Program-made: the position numbers and the translations under genes
Origin: Deltaproteobacteria bacterium
GTDB lineage: Bacteria; Myxococcota; Kuafuiibacteriia; Kuafuiibacteriales; Kuafuiibacteriaceae
Direction of reading: 5' to 3'
Length of the DNA stretch: 64,000 nucleotides
Assembly: GCA_016703535.1 (NCBI GenBank)
Contig: JADJBV010000001.1
Span: forward strand, 4,888,001 to 4,952,000
Shown: piece after piece, positions 8,486 through 17,071 of the stretch
Position numbering within the stretch: position 1 is the first letter of the stretch
How the letters are laid out: each line of letters begins with the position of its first letter
The notes under the pieces: model-generated
Database searches by the model: none
What the model saw: only the letters and a program-made list of their open reading frames with translations
What the model was told of the DNA's origin: nothing

Positions 8486-9406
8486 TCACTCTCCCGGCGG
8501 CGAAGCCGGGGCCACCGGGGTGCGCCAGCGGGCGTGCAACCAGGGCCACTCCTCGGGGTGGGCCCGGATCGCGGCCTCCAGGCGAGCGGTCAAGAGGGCG
8601 GTCACCGTCACCAACCAGGCGGCCGAGCCGTCGTCGGGGGGTAGGTCCACCCGCTCCAAGGTCACCCGGTGTTGTGGACCCTGGCGGTGGATGTGCCCCA
8701 CCACCACCGGCGCCTTCCGGGAGCGGGCCAGCTGGGCCGCGGCCACCGGGGTCGCCGCGGGTCGACCAAAAAACGGGACGTGCACCGACTCCACCTGGGT
8801 GTCCTGATCGATCAAGATCCCGAGCACCCCACCCCGCTTCAAGATCCCGAGGAGCTGCCGCGCCGCTTTGGGATCGCCGCGGTTGATGGTCTCGACGCCA
8901 CCTCGCCGCCGGCGCTCCAAGAGCCAGGCCCCCAGGTAAGGATTGGGCGCGCCCCGGGCCAAGGTCGCCGCCGGCAAGCCTTCGGCCACGACGCGTTGGG
9001 CCAAGAGCTCCCAGTTGCCCAGGTGCCCGGTCACGAAGAGCACCCCTTTGCCCTCGGCCATCGCCGCTTGGAGTACGGCGCGGTCGGGGTCGGGCAAGGT
9101 CACGTAGGTCTTGAGCCGGCGACCCAGCTTGGGCAACAACACGATCTCGGCGGCGATCCGACCCAGGTGAGCGAAGCAGCGGTTTGCAAGTTGTCTTGCA
9201 TCTTGTGGTTGCAGGTCCAAGGCCGTTTGCAGTTGTTCGATGGCTCGGCGCCGATCCCCGGGCCGAAGGTGGGCCGCCAGCCGCCCGAGCGCCGCGCCGA
9301 TCGCCAAAGCCCAAGGGAGGGGGAGCCACCCGAGGAGTACTCCGACGCCCTGCCCCAGCTGGAACACCAGCCAACGCTTAAATCGTTTGGTGGCGCGTCG
9401 GGCCAC
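8486..9406 (-). CDS. Lipid A acyltransferase (LpxL/HtrB family)
   Basis: A 306-residue lysophospholipid-acyltransferase family protein. An N-terminal membrane anchor (VFQLGQGVGVLLGWLPLPWALAIGA) precedes the catalytic HX4E motif in FVTGHLGNWELLA and the GVLGILIDQDTQ and VPFFGRPAATP blocks typical of LpxL/LpxM. It transfers a secondary acyl chain to Kdo-lipid A or its precursor at the inner membrane. Its place directly upstream of lptA-lptB fits LPS synthesis coupled to export. Which acyl position it serves cannot be told. A copy of the 16-base TGCAA motif lies inside it (9185-9200), encoding ARQLA with rare codons. Confidence 0.92.
   Translation of the reverse strand: MARRATKRFKRWLVFQLGQGVGVLLGWLPLPWALAIGAALGRLAAHLRPGDRRRAIEQLQTALDLQPQDARQLANRCFAHLGRIAAEIVLLPKLGRRLKTYVTLPDPDRAVLQAAMAEGKGVLFVTGHLGNWELLAQRVVAEGLPAATLARGAPNPYLGAWLLERRRRGGVETINRGDPKAARQLLGILKRGGVLGILIDQDTQVESVHVPFFGRPAATPVAAAQLARSRKAPVVVGHIHRQGPQHRVTLERVDLPPDDGSAAWLVTVTALLTARLEAAIRAHPEEWPWLHARWRTPVAPASPPGE
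9185..9200 (+). repeat. 16-base motif copy TGCAAGTTGTCTTGCA
   Basis: Exact match to the recurring near-palindrome. It lies inside lpxL (gene on the minus strand) and is read there as GCA AGA CAA CTT GCA, codons unusual for this genome. Confidence 0.8.
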
Positions 9407-9411
9407 GGAGC

Positions 9412-10497
9412 TCAGCCCTCGGCTTCGCCGCCCTCCGCGGCCTGCTCTTCACCCCAGTAGCAGAAGGTGAACTTCAGGTAGCGCGGGTTGACCTTGCCCC
9501 GTTCGGCGAGGCGCTCGATGCGGAACAAGACCAGGTCCTGCAAACGTCGCAACTTCACCGGGTCCGGCGCGCCCTCTTCCCCGATGCGGTAGACGTAGGT
9601 CCGAAGCAAACGGCCGTGGGTGCGTGGGATCCGCTGGGCCAGCTGCTGCACGAAGGTCGGCCGCTCCGTGCGGATCGCCATCGCCAGCCGAAAGAGCCCG
9701 GCCTTTTGGAAGAGCTCCTTTTGCAACTTGTCTTGCGCTTCGACGCTGTCGTTGCGGCCGTCCTCGAGGCGCAGGCCCAACACCATCCGGGAGAGGAAGT
9801 TGTTGGCGTCGTTCAGGTCCATCGCGTCCCGGGGATCGGTCTCTTTGAGGGCGGCGATCAGCTCTTCGGAGGCTTGTTTGCCGAGGCGGGAGCACAACTC
9901 GGCCAACTTGCGCTTGCCGATGGTCAAAAACGCCGAGGCCAGCTGCTCCACGCCCAAGGCCCGCACCAGCTGCACCAGGTCTCGGGCCTCGAGCAGCGCG
10001 ATGTCCTTGAAGTAGAAGTTGGTCGGCTCGCCGGGCGGGGCCGGCATGGTCACGAACTTGGCCTCGAACTGCTGGCGGACGATGCGCATCATCTCCAGCC
10101 GCACCTGCTTGAGGTCCTCTTTGCCCGGCACCTTGGCCCGAACCTCGGGCGGGAGTTGGGCCAAGATGCGGCTCCGGGCCCCGCCCGAAAGTTGGGCCAA
10201 GATCAGGCCGATGGTCTGAGGCTGCTCCCCTTTGATCCCGGCCAGGAGCCATGAAGGATCGACCGACTCGAGGCCCGCCAGGCCGGCGAACTGAAGTTGA
10301 CGGCGGATCTCCCGCACCACCAAGGCCGCCCGTTTGTCGCCTTCGGTGGCCTGGAGCGCCTGGGCCTTCTCTTGGATGAGATAAGCGTCGTCGTCCGGGA
10401 GCAGATCGAAGATCGGAAAGTCCTCTTCGCCCTTTTGGGTGTAGACGGTGCACAGCAGCATCGTCAGCCGCGGCCCCATCGGGTAGAAGAGATCCAC
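9412..10497 (-). CDS. FliG-like protein next to a type III ring lipoprotein
   Basis: A 361-residue protein not annotated by length alone, but with clear FliG-like blocks. LLAGIKGEQPQTIGLILAQL (about 85-105) resembles the EHPQ motif of the FliG middle domain, and FKDIALLEARDLVQLVRALG followed by QLASAFLTIGKRKLAEL resembles the FliG C-terminal armadillo unit (F-DI-LLDDR ... MSKRA). The N-terminal 80 residues and the C-terminal 110 residues are not recognised. It follows sctJ by 38 bases, suggesting it docks on the cytosolic side of an SctJ ring. No other flagellar gene is present. Function as a switch or sorting-platform protein is inference. Confidence 0.6.
   Translation of the reverse strand: MDLFYPMGPRLTMLLCTVYTQKGEEDFPIFDLLPDDDAYLIQEKAQALQATEGDKRAALVVREIRRQLQFAGLAGLESVDPSWLLAGIKGEQPQTIGLILAQLSGGARSRILAQLPPEVRAKVPGKEDLKQVRLEMMRIVRQQFEAKFVTMPAPPGEPTNFYFKDIALLEARDLVQLVRALGVEQLASAFLTIGKRKLAELCSRLGKQASEELIAALKETDPRDAMDLNDANNFLSRMVLGLRLEDGRNDSVEAQDKLQKELFQKAGLFRLAMAIRTERPTFVQQLAQRIPRTHGRLLRTYVYRIGEEGAPDPVKLRRLQDLVLFRIERLAERGKVNPRYLKFTFCYWGEEQAAEGGEAEG
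9722..9737 (+). repeat. 16-base motif copy TGCAACTTGTCTTGCG
   Basis: Matches the recurring motif except for the last base. It lies in the FliG-like gene and is read as CAA GAC AAG TTG, a different codon phase from the lpxL copy. Confidence 0.6.
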
Positions 10498-10535
10498 GGA
10501 CTAGTGCCTCGACCGCATGCCCATCGCCGCTTCGA

Positions 10536-11396
10536 TTAGGTCTTCTTGACGCCCGGGAACTGCGCGGTGAGTTTGGTGTATTCCTTGCGATAGTGGAGGG
10601 CGCGGAGCACGCCCACCACCGCCAAGCCGGCGAAGACGCCAGCGACGATCACCGCCACCACCACGATGTTGATGATCTTCTTCTTGTTGCCGGCGCAGAC
10701 CTCGATTCCGAGGATCAGCTCCTTGACCTCACAGCCCTTGAGCGGGTCGATGACCCGGGCCGCCGAAGCGCCTGCGCCCGCTCCCGCGCCGGCCGGGGCC
10801 GCGAGCTTGTTGGGGATCAGCAAGACCGAAACCTCTTCGGCCCGGATGCCTTCGAACTTGGCCTGGACGAAGCGCTGCACGTCTTCGGTGCTGATCGGCG
10901 GGATGTCGGTGGCGTCGGGCTGGTAGACCAAGATCACCGAGGCCTTGGGTCGGGGTTTGGCTTCGTTGGGATCCCGGAGCGGATCTTCTCGAGGTACGGT
11001 CACCGCGACCTTGACGTCGACCACCCGGGGCAAGGCCCGCAGCGCGTTGGTCAGGTCCCCTTCGATGCCGACGATCTTTTTGGTCAGCTCCTGCTCGCTG
11101 GTCGGGATCAGGCCACCTTCCCCGGAGACGGCGGCGCTGTCCTTCTTTTGGACCTCGGGCAGGTTGTGGTCCTCGAGGATGGCCAAGGCGTTGTGTTGTT
11201 GATCCGCCGGGACGTGGATGTTGAAGCGCAGGTCACGCGACTCTTCGTCCTTGAGCTTGGAGGCGGCGATGCCTTGATCCTGGAGGATCTTGACCATCTT
11301 GTTGGCGTCACGTTCGGTCTGCTGATGCGCGATCACCTCTTGCGCGCAGCCCGCCGCCAAAAACGCCACCGCCAATAACCCAAAAGACCGCCCCAC
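10536..11396 (-). CDS. sctJ: Type III secretion inner-membrane ring lipoprotein (SctJ/YscJ/PrgK family)
   Basis: The GTG start gives 286 residues with a lipoprotein signal ending LAAGC (lipidated Cys17). The SctJ ring-building motifs follow: ANKMVKILQDQGIAASK, the LTNALRALPRVVDVKVAVTVP block and VQRFVQAKFEGIRAEEVSVLLIP. A Gly/Ala-rich linker leads to a C-terminal transmembrane helix (IINIVVVAVIVAGVFAGLAVVG) and a short cytosolic tail. It would form the inner-membrane ring of a type III secretion apparatus. Its neighbours are mlaD upstream and a FliG-like gene downstream; no other T3SS component is in the window. A longer upstream open frame is only a shadow of mlaD. Confidence 0.88.
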   Translation of the reverse strand: MGRSFGLLAVAFLAAGCAQEVIAHQQTERDANKMVKILQDQGIAASKLKDEESRDLRFNIHVPADQQHNALAILEDHNLPEVQKKDSAAVSGEGGLIPTSEQELTKKIVGIEGDLTNALRALPRVVDVKVAVTVPREDPLRDPNEAKPRPKASVILVYQPDATDIPPISTEDVQRFVQAKFEGIRAEEVSVLLIPNKLAAPAGAGAGAGASAARVIDPLKGCEVKELILGIEVCAGNKKKIINIVVVAVIVAGVFAGLAVVGVLRALHYRKEYTKLTAQFPGVKKT

Positions 11397-11437
11397 GGCC
11401 CTTGAGTACCACGAGCCGGCCCCTGCCCGCAAAATGC

Positions 11438-12973
11438 TCAATTTCCGCCTCCGAGGGCCGCCCCGCCGGTCAAGGCCAGGAGGGTCTTCAGGTCTTCGTC
11501 GTTGAACTTCACGCCCGCGCCGATGAAGTAGTCGATGGTCCCCAGGTTGAGGGGGTCGTCGACGCCGGCGTGGACGTAGACGTGGGGGATCAGCTCGTAC
11601 ATCAAGAGGGCCTTGAGCCGAGGCCGCCGCGCCTCTTCGCCGAAGCGGTTCAGGTCCACCAACAGCTCCAGGTCGTCGTTGAGGGCGTAGAAGTTGGCGC
11701 CGATGCCGCCGGTGCCCTCGATGATCCCGAAGCGCAGCGCCAACCAGTAGAAGCGCTTGGCGAACAGCAGCGAGTAGTTGAGGCCGTCGATGGTGGTGGT
11801 GCGGCGCTCCCGATACTGGAAGGCCCGACCTTGTTCGGGGGAGGTGGTCTCGATGTCGGTGATGACCGTGTCCCGCACCCCCCGAGGATCGTCGACGACC
11901 TCGAAGATGTACCACTTGTCCTCTTTCGGCTGGAGGATGAACTGGACGTAGTTTTTGGTGGCGCCGGTCCGGAACTGAAACTCGCTGCGCAGGTTCACCC
12001 AGGTCTGGAGGGTGGCCAAGCTCCCGACCACGCTGTTCAGGCCTTCGGCGGTTTCGGCCAGGTTCTCGTGGATGGTCTCGTCGTTGACCAACTTGCCGAT
12101 TGTGCCTTCACCCTCGTCGATCTTCTGGGTGATGGAGGCGATGTTCTCCAGCGAGCGGTTCATGGTGTCCAAGGTCTGGCGCAGCGACTTGACCGACTCG
12201 CTGATCTCACCCTTGTCTTGGCCCGCCACGATCTGCTCCAGGTTTTCGGCGGTGTTGCGCACGGACGCGGCGATGGCCCGGGTGTCCTTGACGATCGACT
12301 CGATGTCCCGCTCTTTGCCGGCCGAGATCTGGGAGAGGTCGGTGGTGAAGGACTCGATGTTGGCCAGGATCTTGTCGAGCTTGTCGGCGTTGGCGCCGAT
12401 GTTCTGGGAGACCTCTTCCAAGATGGTGCGGGCCGCGGTGGCCGAACCCTGCACGTCTCGCACGATCATCTCGAGGGGGGCGGGTTGTTCGGGGGTGCCA
12501 GCGACCAACTTCTTGATGGCGCTCGACATCTCCCGGACCTCGGCGACGATGGCGTCGACGTTGGAGAGAGACTTGACGTTCTTGATCTCGCCACCGTCGG
12601 GGATCCGGGGCATTTTGACGCTGCCCGGCTCGACCGCCAGCTTGTAGTCGCCCAGCAAAGAGATGGCGACCTTTTCGATGGCGGCGTCTTGGTAGAGCTC
12701 GACCTTGCCGTCGATCTCCAGGGTGACCTTGGCCTTGCCTTGGAACAACTCGATCGACTCGATGCGGCCGATGTCGATGCCGGCGATCTGGACCGGTGAC
12801 TTCTCCTTCAGGCCCAACACGTCATCGAAGAGCGCCCACACTTGGTAAGAGTCGGAGCGCGACAGGCCCCGGGTCGAGACGATCTGGAGGAAGGCGCCAA
12901 AGGCGACGAAGGCCGAGGCCACCAAGAGGCCGACCTTGAAGGGCGTGAAGAAGTTTTCCTTCTTGCCGGCCAT
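11438..12973 (-). CDS. mlaD: MlaD-family MCE protein
   Basis: A 511-residue MCE-domain protein. A transmembrane anchor (VGLLVASAFVAFGAFLQIV) at about 14-32 is followed by the MCE domain (VWALFDDVLGLKEKSPVQIAGIDIGRIESIEL to about 140). A long helical coiled region with regular MSSAIKKLV / TRAIAASVRNTAENLEQ-type heptads reaches about 310, and a C-terminal beta-rich domain (about 320-500) is unlike the short E. coli MlaD. It takes phospholipids between the MlaFE transporter and the outer membrane. It begins 3 bases after mlaF, so mlaE-mlaF-mlaD form one operon. The C-terminal domain resembles a small beta-barrel, which is inference. Confidence 0.92.
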   Translation of the reverse strand: MAGKKENFFTPFKVGLLVASAFVAFGAFLQIVSTRGLSRSDSYQVWALFDDVLGLKEKSPVQIAGIDIGRIESIELFQGKAKVTLEIDGKVELYQDAAIEKVAISLLGDYKLAVEPGSVKMPRIPDGGEIKNVKSLSNVDAIVAEVREMSSAIKKLVAGTPEQPAPLEMIVRDVQGSATAARTILEEVSQNIGANADKLDKILANIESFTTDLSQISAGKERDIESIVKDTRAIAASVRNTAENLEQIVAGQDKGEISESVKSLRQTLDTMNRSLENIASITQKIDEGEGTIGKLVNDETIHENLAETAEGLNSVVGSLATLQTWVNLRSEFQFRTGATKNYVQFILQPKEDKWYIFEVVDDPRGVRDTVITDIETTSPEQGRAFQYRERRTTTIDGLNYSLLFAKRFYWLALRFGIIEGTGGIGANFYALNDDLELLVDLNRFGEEARRPRLKALLMYELIPHVYVHAGVDDPLNLGTIDYFIGAGVKFNDEDLKTLLALTGGAALGGGN

Positions 12974-12976
12974 CGT

Positions 12977-13729
12977 TCAGTTCTTCCGAAACCAGGTGCC
13001 CAGGAACTGCTGGACGAAGGGGTGTTCGCTGGCCTTGACCTCGGCCGGCGGGCCGTAGGCGACGATCGCCCCGTCGTAGAGGAAGGCGATGTAGTCGGCG
13101 ATGTTGAAGGTCGAGGCCACGTCGTGGCTGATCACCACCGAGGTCACGCCCAACTTCTCTTTGGCGCGCTTGATCATCTCGTCCACGTAGTCGGTGGTGA
13201 TCGGATCCAGGCCGGTGGTGGGCTCGTCGTAAAGCACGATCTTGGGGTCCATGATGATCGCCCGGGCCAGACCCACACGTTTGCGCATACCACCGGAGAG
13301 GTCGGCGGGATACTTCTCCTCGATCCCCTCCAAACCGAAGAGGGCCAGTTTTTCCGCCACCAGGGCCCGGATCTGCTCCTCGCTCAGGTCTTTGCGGTGT
13401 TCCCGGAGCGGAAAGGCGACGTTCTCCAGGACACTCATCGAGTCGAAGAGGGCGGCCCACTGAAAGACCATCCCGAACTTGCCTCGGACCTTGGTCAGGG
13501 CTTCACCCTGAAGGCCCGCCAGGTCGTCACCTTCGATCAAGACCCGACCTTCGTCGGGCGATAACAGACCGATCAGGTGCTTCATCAACACCGACTTGCC
13601 GCTGCCCGAGCCGCCCAAGATGACCGTGGTGGTGCCGGTGGGGAAGTCGAGCGAAATGCCCTTCAGCACGTGGTTGTCGCCGAAGTGCTTGTGGACGTTT
13701 TCGGTCCGGATGATCGGCAACTCGCTCAT
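12977..13729 (-). CDS. mlaF: MlaF, phospholipid transport ABC ATPase
   Basis: A 250-residue ATPase of the Mla type: Walker A GGSGSGKS, signature LSGGMRKRVGLARA and Walker B KIVLYDEPTTGLDP, plus the MlaF-type VFQWAALFDSMSVLENVAFPL block. With MlaE it drives lipid movement through the MlaD ring. The ATG lies 3 bases after the mlaE stop. The longer open frame upstream of this ATG only shadows mlaE. Confidence 0.96.
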   Translation of the reverse strand: MSELPIIRTENVHKHFGDNHVLKGISLDFPTGTTTVILGGSGSGKSVLMKHLIGLLSPDEGRVLIEGDDLAGLQGEALTKVRGKFGMVFQWAALFDSMSVLENVAFPLREHRKDLSEEQIRALVAEKLALFGLEGIEEKYPADLSGGMRKRVGLARAIIMDPKIVLYDEPTTGLDPITTDYVDEMIKRAKEKLGVTSVVISHDVASTFNIADYIAFLYDGAIVAYGPPAEVKASEHPFVQQFLGTWFRKN

Positions 13730-13731
13730 CG

Positions 13732-14565
13732 TCAGTCGACCACCATGAGCAGGAAGCTGGTGAGGAAGTAGTCGAGCACCAAGATCACGACCGAGCCGGT
13801 GACCACCGTGCGGGTCGCGGCCAAGCCGACGCCCCGTGAACCTCCGGAGGCGGTCATGCCCTTCTGACAAGCGATCAAGGCGATCACGAAGCCGAACACC
13901 GCCGACTTGAACAAACCACCGGCGAGGTCCGAGAAATCCACCATCTGCTCGATGCGGCCCATGAAGGTGCCGATGTTGATCCCCAGCTGCCAGACCGACA
14001 CCGCGTAAGCGCCCATGAAGCCGACCGCGTTGAAGAGCATGCACAACATCGGCATCATCAAGGTCATCGCCAACACTCGAGGCACCACCAGGTACTGAAT
14101 GGGCGAAACCGCCATCGTCGAAAGGGCGTCGATCTGCTCGGTGACCTTCATCGTGCCGAGTTCGGTGGCGATCGCCGAACCGGCGCGGCCAGTGACCATC
14201 AACCCGGTCAACACCGGTGCCAGCTCTCGGCAGAGCGAGATCACCACCGTCGCGCCCACCAAAGACTCGGCGCTGAACTTGGCGAAGGCGAAGGAGGACT
14301 GGAGCGCAAAAACCAAACCGGTGAAGAGGCCGGTCAACAACACGATGAACAACGAACCGACGCCGATGAACTCGCATTGGATCATGAAGAGACCCACGCG
14401 ATAGGGCGGCCGCGCCATCCACTGAAAGGTCTGGCCGAGCAACATCATGCTCTCGCCCAGCTCATGAAAGCCGGCGAACACCCCGTTGCCGATGCTCTCG
14501 AACGGAGCCTTCAGCATCCCCTGCCAGGTGGGGACCTCGGCAGGTTTGGCGTCCTCGCTGGCCAT
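13732..14565 (-). CDS. mlaE: MlaE-family phospholipid ABC transporter permease
   Basis: From the ATG chosen here (MASEDAKPAE) the protein has 277 residues. It shows the MlaE signature: ELAPVLTGLMVTGRAGSAIATELGTMKVTEQIDAL, and several hydrophobic segments (VGSLFIVLLTGLFTGLVFAL, VLAMTLMMPMLCMLFNAVGF, AVFGFVIALIACQKGM, GSVVILVLDYFLTSFLLM). An in-frame ATG at 14628 would add 21 residues; neither start has a strong ribosome binding site. It is the first gene of the mlaEFD operon. Confidence 0.94.
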   Translation of the reverse strand: MASEDAKPAEVPTWQGMLKAPFESIGNGVFAGFHELGESMMLLGQTFQWMARPPYRVGLFMIQCEFIGVGSLFIVLLTGLFTGLVFALQSSFAFAKFSAESLVGATVVISLCRELAPVLTGLMVTGRAGSAIATELGTMKVTEQIDALSTMAVSPIQYLVVPRVLAMTLMMPMLCMLFNAVGFMGAYAVSVWQLGINIGTFMGRIEQMVDFSDLAGGLFKSAVFGFVIALIACQKGMTASGGSRGVGLAATRTVVTGSVVILVLDYFLTSFLLMVVD

Positions 14566-14692
14566 GGGGCGAAAGGCTAGCCATCCCCGGGCGATCGCGC
14601 CAATTGCCAATCCAGTTGCCGCGATCACAGCACCAGGGTTTTCTCTAAGTCAGCGCCCCGGGAGCTCGGGGGAGGGGCACCGATGGCCCGGT

Positions 14693-15229
14693 TCAGCCGC
14701 CGATGTAGAAGTGATCGATCACCGCGGTGAGGCGGGCGTTGTTCGGACCGGTGGCCACCAGGGTCACCTGACGCCCGTTGCTCGAACATTCGGTCGGCAC
14801 CACCGTGAAGTTGGCCCAAGTGGCGCCCGCCTGGGTGAAGAGCTGGAAGTCCAACACCGAGGAGTTTTGGATCCGGGTGGTGCCCAGGTTGGTGAAGCGC
14901 TTGCGGAAGACCAAGGCGTAGCTGCCGCTGACCGGACTGAACTCGGAGCGAGCCGCTTCCCAGTCGCCATACATGCCGACCCGGCTGCTGCTCTCGAGGC
15001 CCGGGATGTCTTGGATCAACACGGCGGTCTTTCCGCTGACGAAGGTGACGGTCATGATCGGGGCCTCGCCCAAGAAGGTCGACGGCAACGCGTCGAAGAC
15101 GTTCTGACAATATTGGGCGCCGATGACGATGGCGCCTTCGGCTTCACCGGTGGGCTCGGCGGTCTCGACGCCGCAAGCGACGAAGCCGAAGGAGAAAGAG
15201 AGGAGGGAGAGGGGCAGGAGCTTGTTCAT
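14693..15229 (-). CDS. Predicted lipoprotein of unknown function
   Basis: A 178-residue protein starting at an ATG preceded by a strong GGAGGAGG. It has a lipoprotein signal ending FGFVACG (Cys19). The mature part is beta-rich (APIMTVTFVSGKTAVLIQDI, SGSYALVFRKRFTNLGTTRIQN, RQVTLVATGPNNARLTAVIDHFYIGG) with two cysteines, suggestive of a jelly-roll or carbohydrate-binding-type sandwich. I do not recognise the family. It sits between mlaE and the divergent Hsp70 gene. Confidence 0.8.
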   Translation of the reverse strand: MNKLLPLSLLSFSFGFVACGVETAEPTGEAEGAIVIGAQYCQNVFDALPSTFLGEAPIMTVTFVSGKTAVLIQDIPGLESSSRVGMYGDWEAARSEFSPVSGSYALVFRKRFTNLGTTRIQNSSVLDFQLFTQAGATWANFTVVPTECSSNGRQVTLVATGPNNARLTAVIDHFYIGG

Positions 15230-15452
15230 GTTCCTCCTCCGTTCCAACTCGCGTGCCAACCGCCAGAGCGACGCTCGGACGGGGAGTTGGGCTCACAGCG
15301 ATCTCGCCGCGGTCGGCGCCAGGGGTGGCGGCCGCAGCTCCTGCCGGCAGAGTTTGCTGCGCTCGCGCCCCCAACCGCGGTGCAGAAGGGCCAGGCCCAA
15401 ATAAGGGTAACAACGGTCAGCCCCAAGGTGGCGGAGACGCCCAGGTTTTGCG

Positions 15453-15458
15453 TAGGAT
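15453..15458 (+). promoter_or_regulatory. Candidate -10 hexamer TAGGAT for the Hsp70-like gene
   Basis: TAGGAT ends 10 bases before the ATG at 15469. No Shine-Dalgarno sequence is evident, which fits a leaderless or near-leaderless mRNA. Confidence 0.35.
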
Positions 15459-15468
15459 GCCCTCGGTC

Positions 15469-17064
15469 ATGGCCACGCCCGACAAAGACGCCGACCGGAT
15501 CATCGGCATCGACCTGGGCATGACCTCCCTGATCACCGCTTACGTCCCCGGCCCCGGGCAAGCGCCCAAGGTCATCCCGGCGGAGAAGAACCTGCCGACC
15601 TTGGCGGCGGTGGTGGCCTTGAAGGACGGCAACCGGCCGGTGGTCGGGCGCGCCGCCCACGACATGTTGACCACCAACCCGGCCCAAACCATCACCGGGA
15701 TCAAGCGGCTGCTCGGCCGCAAGGCCAAATCTCAAGCGGTGCGGGATCTGGACGCCCGGGTCGGCTTCGACATCACCGAAGGCAAAAACGGCGAGGCGGT
15801 GGTGAAGGTCGGCGACAAGGAGCTGCGGATCCCGGAGTTGGCCGGCATCCTCCTCGATCAGTCCCGCCGCTTCGCCGAGAAGTTTTTGGGTGAGCCGATC
15901 CGCCAAGCGGTGATCGCGGTGCCCGCCTACTTCAATGACGTCCAAAAGGCCGCGGTCAAAGAGGCCGGTGAGTTGGCCGGGCTCAAGGTCCGGAAGTTGG
16001 TGCACGAGCCGACCGCAGTAGCCCTGGCCTACGGCTACAACAAAGGCGGCGACGCCCGGGTGGTGATCGTCGACATGGGCGGCATCCGCCTCGACGTTTC
16101 GGTGATGGAGATCGCCGGCAACGTGTTCGACGTGGTGGCGACCGGCGGTGATCCGTACCTCGGCGGCAGCAACATCGACGCCAAGATCGCCGAGTGGATC
16201 CTCACCAACATCAAGAAAAAACACGGCAAGGACCTCTCTCAAGAGCCACGCCTGCTCCAGAAGGTCCGGACCGCCGCCGAACAAGCCAAACGCGAGTTGG
16301 CCCGCTGTAAGGCGGTGGACCTGCAGATCCCGCTATCGGTCGGCAACAAGGAGACCAAGGCCAAGGTCGGCAACCTGCGCCTGCACCTCTCGACCGTGGA
16401 AGAGCTGGCCGACGACGTCGTGCGGCGCACCCTCGAGACCATTCGCCGCACCCTCGCGGAACGAAACCTGAAGGTCACCGACATCGACGACGTGATCTTG
16501 GTCGGTGGCGCCACCCGGATGCCGCTCTTGAAGACCCGGGTCGAGGCCTTGTTCGGCAAGGAGGCCCGCCAGTCGATCCCGCCCGAGGAGGTGGTGGCTT
16601 TGGGTGCGGCGTTGTTGGCCGACAGCCTGCGGAAAGAGAAGCAGGTCCAGGTCGACGTCGTCGAAAGTGCGGTCGGCATCGCCCTGGCCGACGGCCGCTT
16701 CATGCGGATCATCGACAAGGACAGCAAACTCCCGATCACCCGCCGGGTGATGATCCCGACGGTGCGCGACAACCAAAAGGCCCTGGAGCTGGATCTCTTC
16801 GAGGGCGACGCCGAAGACATCTTGGACGTCGAGTACCTGGGCACCGTGGTCTACCGAGAGATCGGCGAAGCCAAGGCCGGAGAGGCCAAGGTCATCGTCG
16901 ACATGGCCCTCGATCAGGACCGGGTCCTCAGGATCAGCTCCCCCGAGCCGGGCCGCGACAAAGAGGTCTTCGAGTTCCGGTGCGAAGGCCACAAGAGCCG
17001 CAAAGAGCCAAACAAACAGCGCCCGGTCTTCGGCATCGCCCAAGGCGTGCCGACCGGCGGCTGA
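15469..17064 (+). CDS. Divergent Hsp70 (DnaK-like) protein with altered nucleotide-binding motifs
   Basis: About 531 residues from this ATG (an in-frame ATG at 15457 adds four). The Hsp70 nucleotide-binding domain is clear (VIAVPAYFNDVQKAAVKEAG, LVHEPTAVALAYGYN, VILVGGATRMPLL, ALGAALLAD). A short beta-type substrate domain follows from about 400 and there is no helical lid, against about 640 residues in DnaK. Two phosphate loops are changed: GIDLGMTSLI where DnaK has GIDLGTTNS, and DMGGIRLDVS where DnaK has DLGGGTFDIS, losing the Thr used in hydrolysis. It may be a regulatory pseudo-chaperone (inference). It is followed 7 bases later by a MazF-like gene; dnaJ is nearby but on the other strand. 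Confidence 0.85.
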   Translation: MATPDKDADRIIGIDLGMTSLITAYVPGPGQAPKVIPAEKNLPTLAAVVALKDGNRPVVGRAAHDMLTTNPAQTITGIKRLLGRKAKSQAVRDLDARVGFDITEGKNGEAVVKVGDKELRIPELAGILLDQSRRFAEKFLGEPIRQAVIAVPAYFNDVQKAAVKEAGELAGLKVRKLVHEPTAVALAYGYNKGGDARVVIVDMGGIRLDVSVMEIAGNVFDVVATGGDPYLGGSNIDAKIAEWILTNIKKKHGKDLSQEPRLLQKVRTAAEQAKRELARCKAVDLQIPLSVGNKETKAKVGNLRLHLSTVEELADDVVRRTLETIRRTLAERNLKVTDIDDVILVGGATRMPLLKTRVEALFGKEARQSIPPEEVVALGAALLADSLRKEKQVQVDVVESAVGIALADGRFMRIIDKDSKLPITRRVMIPTVRDNQKALELDLFEGDAEDILDVEYLGTVVYREIGEAKAGEAKVIVDMALDQDRVLRISSPEPGRDKEVFEFRCEGHKSRKEPNKQRPVFGIAQGVPTGG

Positions 17065-17071
17065 GGCCCGA

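Noticed and set aside
7944..9374. 476-residue frame reading through lptA upstream into the acyltransferase region
   Set aside because: Only the last 163 residues look like LptA and carry their own signal peptide; the rest is a shadow of lpxL.
12211..12224. CTTGTCTTGGCC in mlaD as a motif copy
   Set aside because: Shares only the centre TTGTCTTG; outer TGCA pairs are missing.
15230..15468. tRNA or riboswitch in the gap upstream of the Hsp70-like gene
   Set aside because: No cloverleaf, anticodon arm or CCA end and no known riboswitch core could be found by eye.
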